A stretch of DNA of 64,000 bases from an uncultured Lachnospiraceae bacterium (GCA_910579395.1 CAJTUC010000018.1:17349-81348); one strand, 5' to 3'; counted from the first letter of the stretch, positions 51,968-61,544 are shown. Numbers and translations: made by a program. Notes: a model not told the origin generated them from the letters alone.

Positions 51968-53560
51968 CTAGTTTCTGCCAAATTCGGACAGTATCAGTCC
52001 GTTATTACGCTCTATCGTCATCCCGATGCTCCACTGATTCACGAACAACAGCAGCGGATTCCCCTTCAAGTCCTTGATTTTTTTCATATCAGAAGTTCCT
52101 GTCAGCTTATCCAGATCGATGTCCTTGTTCTCAATCCATCGGATATGCTCATAAGGAAGATTCTCCAGGCGGATTTCGACGTTATACTCATTTTCCAGAC
52201 GATATTTTAAAACATCGAACTGCAGAACGCCGACAACTCCTACAATAATTTCTTCCATTCCCGTATTGAATTCCTGAAAAATCTGAATTGCACCTTCCTG
52301 CGCAATCTGCGTGATTCCTTTTACGAACTGTTTTCTCTTCATCGTATCCAGCTGCCGCACTCTCGCAAAGTGCTCCGGCGCAAAGGTCGGAATTCCCTCA
52401 TACTGGAACTGCTCTTTCGGCATACAGAGCGTATCCCCAATAGAAAAAATACCCGGGTCGAACACGCCAATGATATCTCCGGCATATGCTTCGCTCAATA
52501 TCTTCCGTTCATCCGCCATGATCTGCTGCGGCTGTGAAAGCCGCATCACCTTGCCGCCCTGTATATGTTTTACTTCCATGCTGGCATCGTATCTGCCCGA
52601 ACAGATACGCATAAAGGCAACGCGGTCTCTGTGCGCCTTATTCATATTCGCCTGAATCTTGAATACAAAAGCGGAAAAATCGTGCTCCACCGGATCGATC
52701 AGCCCGATGTCCGCCTTTCTCGGCAGCGGCGTCGTCGTCATTTTCAAAAAATGCTGTAAAAAAATTTCCACGCCGAAATTGGTAAGGGCGGACCCAAAAA
52801 ACACGGGCGTCAATTCCCCGGCCTGAATTCTGTCCAGATCATACTCTGCGCTCGCGCCGTCCAACAGGTCGATCTCATCAAAAAGCTGTTCCTTGAAATC
52901 TCCTCCGATATGGGAAAGCAGCAACTCCTCTTCATCGATTCCTATCCGGGTAGCCTGTCCCTCTTTCGTCCCCTTCTCCGTATCGGAATAGGTGATCACA
53001 CATCTGGTTTCCCGTTCATATACGCCTTTAAAGTTCTTTCCTGAGCCAATCGGCCAGTTTATCGGGCAGGTCGCTATGCCGAGTTCCTTTTCGATTTCAT
53101 CCAATAATTCAAAAGTATCGTTGGCATCCCTGTCCATTTTATTAATAAAAGTAAAAATCGGAATCCGCCGCATAACGCATACTTTAAAAAGTTTTCTTGT
53201 CTGCGCCTCAACGCCTTTGGAGGCGTCAATGACCATTACCGCAGAATCTGCCGCCATCAGCGTCCGGTAAGTGTCCTCCGAGAAATCCTGGTGTCCCGGC
53301 GTATCCAGAATATTGATACAAAATCCGCCGTATTCAAACTGTAAGACCGAAGAAGTAACAGAAATACCTCTCTCCTTCTCAATTTCCATCCAGTCGGAAA
53401 CTGCATGCCTTGCCGTCGCTTTTCCTTTCACGCTGCCCGCAAGATTAATCGCGCCTCCATATAATAGGAACTTCTCCGTCAGGGTCGTCTTTCCCGCATC
53501 CGGATGCGATATGATCGCAAAAGTCCTTCTTTTGTTGATTTCGTCTGCAAAATTGCTCAC
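51968..53560 (-). CDS. prfC: Peptide chain release factor 3
   Basis: This 530-aa GTPase recycles RF1/RF2 after termination. G1 is in SHPDAGKTTLTEKFLLYG, then ERGISVTSSV, LDTPGHQDFSEDTYR and FINKMDRDANDTFELLDEIE (G4 NKMD). The length and the GTNFGVEIFLQHFLK-type segment (LTNFGVEIFLQHFLKM here) are those of PrfC, not EF-G. Confidence 0.96.
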   Translation of the reverse strand: MSNFADEINKRRTFAIISHPDAGKTTLTEKFLLYGGAINLAGSVKGKATARHAVSDWMEIEKERGISVTSSVLQFEYGGFCINILDTPGHQDFSEDTYRTLMAADSAVMVIDASKGVEAQTRKLFKVCVMRRIPIFTFINKMDRDANDTFELLDEIEKELGIATCPINWPIGSGKNFKGVYERETRCVITYSDTEKGTKEGQATRIGIDEEELLLSHIGGDFKEQLFDEIDLLDGASAEYDLDRIQAGELTPVFFGSALTNFGVEIFLQHFLKMTTTPLPRKADIGLIDPVEHDFSAFVFKIQANMNKAHRDRVAFMRICSGRYDASMEVKHIQGGKVMRLSQPQQIMADERKILSEAYAGDIIGVFDPGIFSIGDTLCMPKEQFQYEGIPTFAPEHFARVRQLDTMKRKQFVKGITQIAQEGAIQIFQEFNTGMEEIIVGVVGVLQFDVLKYRLENEYNVEIRLENLPYEHIRWIENKDIDLDKLTGTSDMKKIKDLKGNPLLLFVNQWSIGMTIERNNGLILSEFGRN

Positions 53561-53575
53561 GTTTATTCTCCTCCA

Positions 53576-54727
53576 TTAAAGCATCGATGTTCCGGCAAAT
53601 TCCGGTTTCATCCCAAAATAGTCGAGTACGGTAGCGCCAATGTCGGCAAAGGTATTCCGGGTTCCGAGGTTTTTCGGCGGTACCTTCTTTCCATACATTA
53701 AAAACGGCGTATGCTCTCTGGAATGGTCAGTAGAGACCGTATATCCGGGGTCACAGCCATGGTCTGCCGTAATCATCAGTATATCCTCTTCCCGCAGTTT
53801 TCCACAGAGTTCCGGCAGTTTTCCGTCAAAATACGCAAGCGCCTTCGCATAACCGTCAATATCATTTCGGTGCCCATACAGCATATCATAATCTACCAGA
53901 TTTACAAAGCATAAACCTTCAAAATCCCGGTCCAGATATTCCAGTGTTCTTTCAATACCTTCTTCATTTCCTTTGGTATAAGTAAATTCTGTAATACCTT
54001 TTCCTGCAAAAATATCCTGAATCTTTCCAACGGAAATAACATCTTTCCCTGCCTCCTTCAGCTGATCTAACATTGTCACGCCGGGCGGCTGTAAAGAAAA
54101 GTCATGCCGTCTCGGTGTCCTCGTATAACTGCCCACATCCCCGGTAAAGGGTCTTGCAATGACTCTGCCGACACCGTGCTCTCCCTGCAGGATTTCTCTC
54201 GCCATCCGGCAGTACTCATATAATGTTTCCACCGGAACGACATCCTCGTGCGCTGCAATCTGAAAAACGCTGTCAGCCGATGTATAAACGATCAGTTTCC
54301 CGGTCTTTACATGCTCTTCTCCATAATCCTTGATGACTTCCGTTCCGGAATAAGGCCGGTTGCATAAGACGCCTCTGCCCGTCTTCTCACAAAAAGCGTC
54401 CAGTATCTCCTGTGGAAATCCATTCGGATAAGTGGGCAGCGGCTTCTCCGATAAAATACCGGCTATCTCCCAATGCCCTATGGTCGTATCTTTCCCTTTC
54501 GACGCTTCCTTCATACGGGCAATGACTGCGGACGGCTGCGGTGTCTTATTCCCGCATTCCACGCCCTCTATATTGAAAAGCCCGAATTTTTTCATATTAG
54601 GCATATGAAAATAAGAACTGGAAGACACGGAACGCAGCGTATTGGTTCCCTTATCACCATACGCTGCCGCGTCTTCCATCTCCCCGATTCCAAAACTATC
54701 CAGTACGATTAAAAAAATCCTCTTCAT
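53576..54727 (-). CDS. deoB: Phosphopentomutase
   Basis: This 383-aa alkaline-phosphatase-superfamily enzyme interconverts ribose 1- and 5-phosphate. It starts KRIFLIVLDSFGIGEMEDAA, and has KDTTIGHWEIAG with the conserved Thr, VNLVDYDMLYGHRNDIDGYA and ITADHGCDPGYTVSTDHSRE with the metal ligands. GGAGG lies 7 bases before the ATG at 54727. No deo partners are next to it. Confidence 0.96.
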   Translation of the reverse strand: MKRIFLIVLDSFGIGEMEDAAAYGDKGTNTLRSVSSSSYFHMPNMKKFGLFNIEGVECGNKTPQPSAVIARMKEASKGKDTTIGHWEIAGILSEKPLPTYPNGFPQEILDAFCEKTGRGVLCNRPYSGTEVIKDYGEEHVKTGKLIVYTSADSVFQIAAHEDVVPVETLYEYCRMAREILQGEHGVGRVIARPFTGDVGSYTRTPRRHDFSLQPPGVTMLDQLKEAGKDVISVGKIQDIFAGKGITEFTYTKGNEEGIERTLEYLDRDFEGLCFVNLVDYDMLYGHRNDIDGYAKALAYFDGKLPELCGKLREEDILMITADHGCDPGYTVSTDHSREHTPFLMYGKKVPPKNLGTRNTFADIGATVLDYFGMKPEFAGTSML

Positions 54728-54792
54728 CTTTTGACCTCCATCTTTCAACAACCTGCACCTGAACTCGCAAACCCACGCTTTCAGCGCTTTAT

Positions 54793-54903
54793 GTCCGATT
54801 TCATCGGACGTTTGCTCGTTAATAACCGCAGAAAAACAAATGCCGCTTCGCGTCGCTTGTTTTTCTTATGCGGTTATTATATCATGAATCAGAAATTCAT
54901 GAT
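54793..54903. other. Cluster of three hairpins between spoIIIAH and deoB
   Basis: GTCCGAT-ttc-ATCGGAC (54793-54809). AATAACCGCA (54821-54830) with TGCGGTTATT (54869-54878), extended by GAAAAACAA (54831-54839) with TTGTTTTTC (54857-54865), a 19-bp stem. ATCATGAAT (54881-54889) with ATTCATGAT (54895-54903). Smaller dyads follow to about 54936. It is the 256-base gap between deoB and the spoIIIA operon; no gene seen. Confidence 0.6.
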
Positions 54904-54983
54904 CGGCATTCGCCGTTCGTCGAACATGCAAGCATGCTCTCCTCACTAACGCTCATTATATCATAATCTTTGCATCCCTGCAT

Positions 54984-55688
54984 CTAGTTTGAATTGACCG
55001 TACTGATGATGATCGCATCCGGACTGACGCCGGTCTTACGGATAACGATATCTTCTATCTGTGCGCGCTGCGCCTCCGTCAGTTCTGTTGTATTGACTAC
55101 AACATCTACGCTGTCCCCGTCAATACTGACGATCGCATCCGCAAAGCCTTTTGCCTCTAACAGTATTTCGGCCGCCGTTTCCTTCTCCGCAATATCGGTC
55201 ATGGAAATCATGCTGTTCACCGCTTCCTGCTTCTGTGTCTCACTAATATTTGCATTATTAATGATTTCCAGGAGCGTCTCTTTATTCTGCGCCCTCGTCT
55301 GCTCCTTCTGCAGTTTAGCGCCGGATAAAGTAGAGATTCCCGATGAAGCCGTAAAAACCGCTTCGCCCGGTGTATCATCTTCTACCGCCTCTGCCATCCC
55401 CTCATCCATAATATCCGTACCTGTCACTTCTATGTCGCTGTCCAGACTGTAGATATCCGAAGAAGCCTGCTCAATATCCTCATCCGAAAGGTCCAACAAC
55501 GCGCTGTAGTCAATCTCCTCTTCTGTCATCGCCAGATTCCCCAAATCGTCCGTCGCTATCTCACCGTTCACTGTCATGATTTCTTCATCCGTTACTTTCG
55601 TGCCTGCGAAATTCAGGTATCCTGCCACTGCAATCATAATTGCCAGGGCTGTGATCATTACCTGATTCTTCTTGATCATATTCTTCAA
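54984..55688 (-). CDS. spoIIIAH: Stage III sporulation protein AH
   Basis: This 234-aa bitopic protein, made in the mother cell, forms the channel with forespore SpoIIQ. The N-terminal helix IKKNQVMITALAIMIAVAGY is followed by an acidic linker and a YscJ/FliF-like ring-building domain (about 145-232) with NKETLLEIINNANISETQKQ and TGVSPDAIIISTVNS. It is the last gene of the spoIIIA operon. Confidence 0.94.
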   Translation of the reverse strand: MKNMIKKNQVMITALAIMIAVAGYLNFAGTKVTDEEIMTVNGEIATDDLGNLAMTEEEIDYSALLDLSDEDIEQASSDIYSLDSDIEVTGTDIMDEGMAEAVEDDTPGEAVFTASSGISTLSGAKLQKEQTRAQNKETLLEIINNANISETQKQEAVNSMISMTDIAEKETAAEILLEAKGFADAIVSIDGDSVDVVVNTTELTEAQRAQIEDIVIRKTGVSPDAIIISTVNSN

Positions 55689-55701
55689 ACCATTCTCCCC
55701 T

Positions 55702-56358
55702 TTAATTATTATTGGTTTTCATTTTTACTACTCTTATCTTATTCGCCTCGATACCAAATAATACCTGAATTGTCTCAATAATATTCTGTTTTACGATTTC
55801 GGAGTCGCCGCCCTGTGCGATCACAACAACTCCCTCTATGACGGGCTGTATGACTTTGCTCACATAAGGTACGTTCTGGCCGGCTTCATTCACCGTATAG
55901 ACAGTGGCTTCCTCCTGCCGCCTCTCGGAAATCGTGCGGCTGCCACCTTCCGCATCCGTCTCTGCCGTCTCACTGACCTGTTCGGGAATATCTTTCTCCA
56001 ATACCCGCTCCTCCGATTCCTTTAATGTGATCAGAACTTCCACTTCTCCCGCGCCCTCAATGCGGGATAGCGACTTTGTTAATTTTTCTTCCCAGTAGAG
56101 CGTATAAGAAAGCGCATCCCCTGCTCCCGTCTGTAAAACACTGTCCGATTCCTCCTGTACCTGTGCGCCTTTTTCCATTGTAACAAAATTCCTGTCCGAT
56201 ATACCGGACTTATCCCCGGAAGATGCAGTATCCTTTTCTTTACCCGGAAGCGCTATGACACATAACAGAATTCCAGACAATATCATAATCAGAAGCTGAT
56301 CCTTCCGCAATTTCTTGACACCCGTTATTTTATCGGTCAGTTTTTTCATTTGTTCCAT
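55702..56358 (-). CDS. spoIIIAG: Stage III sporulation protein AG
   Basis: This 218-aa bitopic protein has one helix (LLIMILSGILLCVIALPG) and an outer ring-forming domain with GAGEVEVLITLKESEERV and KVIQPVIEGVVVIAQGGDS. SpoIIIAG forms a large ring in the mother-cell membrane. The ATG at 56358 is best placed relative to GGAGG. It overlaps spoIIIAF by 29 bases. Confidence 0.93.
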   Translation of the reverse strand: MEQMKKLTDKITGVKKLRKDQLLIMILSGILLCVIALPGKEKDTASSGDKSGISDRNFVTMEKGAQVQEESDSVLQTGAGDALSYTLYWEEKLTKSLSRIEGAGEVEVLITLKESEERVLEKDIPEQVSETAETDAEGGSRTISERRQEEATVYTVNEAGQNVPYVSKVIQPVIEGVVVIAQGGDSEIVKQNIIETIQVLFGIEANKIRVVKMKTNNN

Positions 56359-57076
56359 ATACACTCACCTCCATCTTTTCCTCGTCCATGCCGAGCACAC
56401 CGCAAAAACGTTTCCGCAGCTGCTCTGCCGTCTCTTCTGTCCCTTCCATATGAGGGCTGCCGCTTTCAGACACAGAGTCGGAAAATGGCACACTGCTCTC
56501 CTCCGCACCGCCAACATAAATTTTCTCAATCTGTACCTTCTCTATTGGATTTCCTGCGTTCCCTTGCGCCTGATCCTCTGCGGAACCATTCCTTCGATAT
56601 ACCGCAACATGCACTTTTTCCAATTCATATTGTCTGGTTCCCGTCTCTCTTTGCCTGTCAGAAAGCTTCCAGTCGGAATCCGTCCCTTCCAAAAGAGTCC
56701 CGCCAGAAACTTTCATATACACCCGTACACTGGCTATCACATAATCCTCTTCCGGAATCTCATTATCTAATTTAGATTTAATTTCATTTTCCAAACTACT
56801 TATCACAGCATCTGCCACGGATGACGAACCGGCCGTTTCATCGGTCAGGCCTTCCGTTTCCAGCATCCGCTCCATCTCTTCCATCTGCGCATTCCAATCA
56901 ATCTCCGTTCCGCTTAAAATACTTCGCAGCGGCATGACAAACTGCAGCAATACCATCATTCCTACAATGAGTTTTATATACTTTTCATATTTCTGCCCCG
57001 GTGTAAAATGAAGGACGGCCTGCGCCGCGATCATAAAAATACCGATCCGCTTGATCAATTCTATCAGTGCACTCAT
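56330..57076 (-). CDS. spoIIIAF: Stage III sporulation protein AF
   Basis: This 248-aa protein has two N-terminal helices (LIKRIGIFMIAAQAVLHF and YIKLIVGMMVLLQFVMPLRS) and a long soluble domain, the SpoIIIAF layout. The IPEEDYVIASVRVYMKV and EKVQIEKIYVGG segments are in the ring-like part. It overlaps spoIIIAE by 4 bases (ATGA). Confidence 0.9.
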   Translation of the reverse strand: MSALIELIKRIGIFMIAAQAVLHFTPGQKYEKYIKLIVGMMVLLQFVMPLRSILSGTEIDWNAQMEEMERMLETEGLTDETAGSSSVADAVISSLENEIKSKLDNEIPEEDYVIASVRVYMKVSGGTLLEGTDSDWKLSDRQRETGTRQYELEKVHVAVYRRNGSAEDQAQGNAGNPIEKVQIEKIYVGGAEESSVPFSDSVSESGSPHMEGTEETAEQLRKRFCGVLGMDEEKMEVSVYGTNEKTDR

Positions 57077-58200
57077 CCTATCCCCCGATTTGTAGAGTAC
57101 GCCACAATGGCAATACTGATGATAAACAGAGCGATTGCTGACAGGGCCACCTTTAACAGCATCAGGCTGCCATCCCCTATCCGATTCGCCAGATTCATCA
57201 TCCTTTTATCGCTGACAATGCCAATCAGAGCCGCTCCGGCTTTCAAAGCTCCCGACAAAAGCAGGATTTTGCATATCGGCAGAATGCAGACAAACAGCAT
57301 AACAATTGTAATATAAATACCGATGCTGTTTTTGATCAGAATAGCGGAACCCGCCACCATCTCAAACATTCCCTCTGTCAGACCGCCAATACCGGGAATC
57401 ATGGAGACCGCCTTTTTCAGGGCAGAGGTTTCCAGCGCATCGACGACCGGCGATATCATCGACTGTAACAAGCTGAATCCCGTAATAATTCCAATCGTTA
57501 TTTTAATCCCCCATCCTACCGTTTTCTGTACAAAATCCAGCAGCAGATTCAGCTTTTCTTCCATCCAGACGCCGTTAATGACGCTGAGAAGAATAAAAGA
57601 ATAGATCATGGGCAGCAGAAACGATAAATAGCATTTCTCAATCAAATATACAATCATCAGAAAAAGCTGATAATAAGCCGCCGCCGATGCCGCCCCGGCA
57701 GCCGTTCCGACTGCCAGAAGATAGGTCGGAATAAAGAGCTGCATAAAAGTTATAATCTGATTTAACATTTCTTTTACAACAGATGCGGTGTTTCCAAACA
57801 CTTTCAGCAGCCCGGCGGTCAGCAGCAAATAGATAAAATAAAAAGCAATATCCGATACCTGACGGCTTTGAAAAATATCCGCGAAATTGGAGAACAGCGC
57901 CGCAGTAATACCCAGAATCAGAATCAGCACAAAAAGTGTCCGAACTTCCAAAAATTGACTGCTGATCATACCTGTCAACCCTGAAATAAGCGTTGTGACG
58001 GCTTCCTTTATTTTCCCCTGGAGGATTAATGATAACAGCTGCTTTCCATCAAATTGATACTCCGGAAACAATGCTTCAAAACGTTCTTCCACCGTATCCA
58101 TCTCCTGCCAGATCGATTCCCCGCCGGAAGCTTGTACTTTAATTGGCCTGCTCCACACAAAACAGCCGACTATGATTACAATGGCAATCTTTTTTCCCAT
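57073..58200 (-). CDS. spoIIIAE: Stage III sporulation protein AE
   Basis: This 375-aa polytopic protein has a signal-like N-terminus, then about seven helices with LSVINGVWMEEKLNLLLDFV, KKAVSMIPGIGGLTEGMFEM and IGDGSLMLLKVALSAIALFI. It is proposed to be the membrane channel or export component of the SpoIIIA feeding-tube complex. Confidence 0.94.
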   Translation of the reverse strand: MGKKIAIVIIVGCFVWSRPIKVQASGGESIWQEMDTVEERFEALFPEYQFDGKQLLSLILQGKIKEAVTTLISGLTGMISSQFLEVRTLFVLILILGITAALFSNFADIFQSRQVSDIAFYFIYLLLTAGLLKVFGNTASVVKEMLNQIITFMQLFIPTYLLAVGTAAGAASAAAYYQLFLMIVYLIEKCYLSFLLPMIYSFILLSVINGVWMEEKLNLLLDFVQKTVGWGIKITIGIITGFSLLQSMISPVVDALETSALKKAVSMIPGIGGLTEGMFEMVAGSAILIKNSIGIYITIVMLFVCILPICKILLLSGALKAGAALIGIVSDKRMMNLANRIGDGSLMLLKVALSAIALFIISIAIVAYSTNRGIG

Positions 58201-58218
58201 GATATCCCGTGCCCCTCT

Positions 58219-58605
58219 TCAGCCGGCTAACGCCTGAATGCTTTCCATCAGTGTGAACAGCACCGGCATGCCGATCAACAGAATATACATCTTTCCCATC
58301 GTTTCTACCTGTCCTGCAATGCCCGCATATCCGGCGTCCCTACAGATACCGGAACAGAATTCACAAATATAAGCTGCACCAACCGCTTTAAATAACACCG
58401 ATAAGTATTGAAAATTATCTCCCAGATATCCCTGTAAACGCTCCATTCCCGTCAGTATCCGGGTAAAATAGTTCACGGCATAAGTCAGCAGCAGAAGACA
58501 TACCGCAAAAGCCGCATATATCCCATATTCGCTCTTATAACTTTTCAGAGGAACCGCTAATAATACGCCAAGCAGCCCTACCATGCCGATTTTTACAATA
58601 TCCAT
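58219..58605 (-). CDS. spoIIIAD: Stage III sporulation protein AD
   Basis: This 128-aa protein has four helices, with AVPLKSYKSEYGIYAAFAVC and KAVGAAYICEFCSGICRDAG characteristic of SpoIIIAC/AD family membrane subunits. Confidence 0.93.
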   Translation of the reverse strand: MDIVKIGMVGLLGVLLAVPLKSYKSEYGIYAAFAVCLLLLTYAVNYFTRILTGMERLQGYLGDNFQYLSVLFKAVGAAYICEFCSGICRDAGYAGIAGQVETMGKMYILLIGMPVLFTLMESIQALAG

Positions 58606-58663
58606 ACAAATACCACACCTTTTCCCATCCCATTCTTGTCCGTTTCCTAAAATTAAATCATAA

Positions 58664-58858
58664 TTAAATCAAAAACAGATCTTGTATCATCATAAATAAA
58701 TCATAGATATAGGGTACGAGCCAGGTCAGTACCAGAATCAATCCGGCAAGGCTAATGAGAAATGCGTGCTCTTCCCTGCCGCTGTGCTTTAAGATCTGAC
58801 TCAGAATTGTTACCAATATGCCGACTGCCGCAATTCTGAAAATAAGACTAACACCCAT
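58664..58858 (-). CDS. spoIIIAC: Stage III sporulation protein AC
   Basis: This 64-aa two-helix protein has GVSLIFRIAAVGILVTILSQ and KHSGREEHAFLISLAGLILV, the SpoIIIAC signature and length. Confidence 0.93.
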   Translation of the reverse strand: MGVSLIFRIAAVGILVTILSQILKHSGREEHAFLISLAGLILVLTWLVPYIYDLFMMIQDLFLI

Positions 58859-58888
58859 CCTATTACATACCCCTTCCCTTATGTATCC

Positions 58889-59416
58889 CTACAATAATAA
58901 AATAACAAGAAATATTCCTGCCATAACACTGATGCTCATCGTGACTTTGGCCTGATTCTCATATCCACTTTCCGCCTTCGCAATATGCGCGGACAGAAAA
59001 TCCAGAGATTGTCCGATATCGGCCGCCTGCTGTTTTTCGTCCAGAATGCCAAGATATTCCGGTATATTCTGCAGAATATCCTTTTCCTCCTCCCAAAGAG
59101 GCAGTTCCTTCATACATTCCCCGATCTGCTCCGCCCATATGCTGCTTAAATCGGTTCCATCATTTTCTTCCAGTTTCCGATAAATCGAAAGAAAAGCCGT
59201 CCGGTACGGTTCTTCCATACATTGTCCAAAAAGCAGACAGATTTCCGGCAGGGTTCTTTTTCCATACGCCATCTCGCTCTGTATTCTGATGACCATTCGG
59301 CGAATTTCCCGAAGTTCTCTGATACGCTGCTTTTTTTCCATCACCCTGTTGAGGCCGAGACCGCTGCATCCTGCCATCAATAGCAGGATTCCTGCAAATT
59401 TGAACATAATTTCCAC
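58889..59416 (-). CDS. spoIIIAB: Stage III sporulation protein AB
   Basis: This 175-aa protein has terminal helices (FAGILLLMAGCSGLGL at the start, VTMSISVMAGIFLVILLL at the end), the IQSEMAYGKRTLPEICLLFG segment and a coiled middle, a GspF-like subunit. Its 5' end overlaps spoIIIAA by 40 bases. Confidence 0.93.
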   Translation of the reverse strand: MEIMFKFAGILLLMAGCSGLGLNRVMEKKQRIRELREIRRMVIRIQSEMAYGKRTLPEICLLFGQCMEEPYRTAFLSIYRKLEENDGTDLSSIWAEQIGECMKELPLWEEEKDILQNIPEYLGILDEKQQAADIGQSLDFLSAHIAKAESGYENQAKVTMSISVMAGIFLVILLL

Positions 59417-60342
59417 TCTCTATCATAGATTCCCATTACAATACACTTGTTATTTTGTTTTCCCAGAAGAAGATATCTGTCAAACAATTGTTCCTCCATG
59501 ACCCCCTTCATATAGCTTTTCCGTCCCACCTCTTCCAAGGAAAAACCATGAATCGTAGCAAGCATTTTACAGCCGCACTGAATTGCCCTGTGCATCGCTT
59601 CCACATCCTCCGTACTGCCCAGTTCATCGACTGCAAGAATATCCGGCGCCATCGAGCGAATCAGCATCATCATACCTTCCCGCTTCGGGCAGGCATCCAT
59701 CACATCCGTCCGGATGCCGATATCATTCTGCGGAATGCCGAGACAGCTTCCCGCAATTTCCGAACGTTCATCCACCAATCCGACATTTTTTCCCTTTCCA
59801 TAAGCATTTCCTCCGGAAAAATTTCGTACCAGATCCCGCAGCATCGTTGTTTTCCCACATCCCGGCGGTGAAATGATCAGCGTATTCAACACCTCTCCCT
59901 GCCGATAAAGATAAGGAAGCGCTTTATCGGATACCCCCTTTACTTCATGCGCAATGCGGATATTTAAATAACGTATGTATTTTATATTGCGTATCCGCTC
60001 CTGTTCTTCCAGAATGACCTGTCCGGAAAGTCCAATCCGATGTCCGCCGCGAATCGTCATGAATCCCTGTCTGATTTCATCCGCAAAGGCATAGATAGAA
60101 TAATGGCATAAATGCGTAAGCACCGCTTCCAGTTCCTTTTCATCACTGCATACTGCATGTGATATATCATCTGTCAACTCTCCCCGCACCGAAAGAAATC
60201 TTTCCCTATTGTTCATAAGTACCGTAACGGGCTGATTGACGCGCAGGCGGATTTCCTGCAGCCTGTCGGCCCGTTCTGCCACCTTCTCCCAGCGCGGACG
60301 CATGAAGTCCGGGAAAATATGTAAAATTTCTTCTCTCTGCAT
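59377..60342 (-). CDS. spoIIIAA: Stage III sporulation protein AA (ATPase)
   Basis: This 321-aa secretion-type ATPase has P-loop ISPPGCGKTTMLRDLVR, Walker B DILAVDELGSTEDVEAMHRA, and an ATIHGFSLEEV His box. It is the predicted motor of the SpoIIIA-SpoIIQ complex. I prefer the ATG at 60342, 8 bases after GGGGG, to that at 60348. It is the first gene of the operon, behind a sigma-E promoter. Confidence 0.95.
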   Translation of the reverse strand: MQREEILHIFPDFMRPRWEKVAERADRLQEIRLRVNQPVTVLMNNRERFLSVRGELTDDISHAVCSDEKELEAVLTHLCHYSIYAFADEIRQGFMTIRGGHRIGLSGQVILEEQERIRNIKYIRYLNIRIAHEVKGVSDKALPYLYRQGEVLNTLIISPPGCGKTTMLRDLVRNFSGGNAYGKGKNVGLVDERSEIAGSCLGIPQNDIGIRTDVMDACPKREGMMMLIRSMAPDILAVDELGSTEDVEAMHRAIQCGCKMLATIHGFSLEEVGRKSYMKGVMEEQLFDRYLLLGKQNNKCIVMGIYDREWKLCSNLQESCY

Positions 60343-60362
60343 CTCCATCGCCCCCTTATCTC

Positions 60363-60391
60363 AATATATGAAACGTTGTCCAAGTTATGAC
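60363..60391 (-). promoter_or_regulatory. Sigma-E promoter of the spoIIIA operon
   Basis: On the minus strand GTCATAA (60385-60391), 14 bases, CATATATT (60363-60370). The sigma-E consensus is near GTCATA at -35 and CATATA-T at -10 with a 13-14 base spacer. spoIIIA is a known sigma-E operon. The leader would be about 14 bases. Confidence 0.8.
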
Positions 60392-60459
60392 AGAATTATG
60401 GGGGAGATTTTTTTACATAAAAAAGGAAACGATGCAGCACCTATGTTAAGGCAGAAAAA

Positions 60460-60507
60460 CGTCAGTCAGTAAACATTCACACTTTCGCAAACGCTTACCG
60501 GCTGACG
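60460..60507 (-). terminator. Terminator after the TIM-barrel gene
   Basis: CGTCAG pairs with CTGACG, and GTAA with TTAC inside it; on the minus strand it is followed by TTTTTC (60455-60459). It separates the TIM-barrel gene from the spoIIIA promoter. Confidence 0.65.
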
Positions 60508-60552
60508 CTCTGTTATTCTCTTTTACTTATTTTAGTTTTTTACATAAACAGC

Positions 60553-61497
60553 TTATGAAAGAGCATGAATCTCTCCTGCAAAATATTCTCCTAATCTCGC
60601 AATAAATCCAAGTACCTCATTTTTCATCTGTTCAGGAAAAGCCGTCAATACAGGAGCTGTTTCGAAGCTTAATACTTTTTCATAATGAATTCTTCCAAGT
60701 CCCCTTATGAATCCTTCCCAATCTGTAGACGCCTTATTTTCACGCGCTCGCGAAAACGTATATGGAATCTGATGTAAATCTCCAATTCCATCATTATCAT
60801 GAATATGCAGAACCTTCAACCTGTGCCCCAGCGTCGTAATAAAATCTTCAAAATCAAGACCCACCAGATTCGCATGACCGGTATCGAAACAAAAACCAAG
60901 CACCTGCGCATGATAAGTATCATTAAACCGGTCAATACGCTCTGCCGCTTTCCTGGCATCGCATCCCGGACCTTCCACCAAATGTCCTCCAATACTATCG
61001 TAAAGATTTTCCATGCAGATTGTAACGCCCAGTTCTTTCGCTTGCGGCGCGATAAAATGCAGAAATGCTTCTGTCCGTTCCCATTCTTTCTCTTCCGCTC
61101 CCAGATACCTTGCCAGCTTAAAACCATGAACCACAATATAAGGGCATTTTAGAAAAGCACATATCTGCAGGCTTTTGACCGCTACTTCATGCCAGAGATA
61201 ATCATTTATTTCCTGATTGCCGCCAGGAATGAAGATTGGATAAGGCATGTGCAGTTGATTAATTGTGATACCCGCGTTTTGAGCCGCAAGCTTATGTGGT
61301 GTAAAAAAGTTTTCCAGTTCTAAGATTGTTCGATTAAAAAAGGAATTAATATTCGCCTGATGAATACTGCTATTGTCCAGATATGCATTCAATGAAAAAT
61401 CCGCACAGGAAAAACCAGCACGAGCAAGTGCGGTAAATCCCTCTTCCGGATATCTGTCATTTACGACATTATGAGTCTGTACACCGATATGAAACAT
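60553..61497 (-). CDS. TIM-barrel sugar phosphate isomerase/epimerase-like protein
   Basis: This 314-aa protein is of the xylose-isomerase-like AP-endonuclease-2 superfamily. Metal-ligand segments are visible: YIVVHGFKLARYLG, ICMENLYDSIGGHL (Glu), GFCFDTGHANLVGLD (Asp, His), KVLHIHDNDGIGDLHQIPY (His, Asp) and VLSFETAP (Glu). Substrate is unknown. It is 48 bases downstream of the frameshifted ligase-like gene and probably belongs to the same carbohydrate-related unit. Confidence 0.85.
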   Translation of the reverse strand: MFHIGVQTHNVVNDRYPEEGFTALARAGFSCADFSLNAYLDNSSIHQANINSFFNRTILELENFFTPHKLAAQNAGITINQLHMPYPIFIPGGNQEINDYLWHEVAVKSLQICAFLKCPYIVVHGFKLARYLGAEEKEWERTEAFLHFIAPQAKELGVTICMENLYDSIGGHLVEGPGCDARKAAERIDRFNDTYHAQVLGFCFDTGHANLVGLDFEDFITTLGHRLKVLHIHDNDGIGDLHQIPYTFSRARENKASTDWEGFIRGLGRIHYEKVLSFETAPVLTAFPEQMKNEVLGFIARLGEYFAGEIHALS

Positions 61498-61544
61498 ATC
61501 TTTCTCCTCCTAAATACGATTCCCAACAATAAATCCCACGTTTT

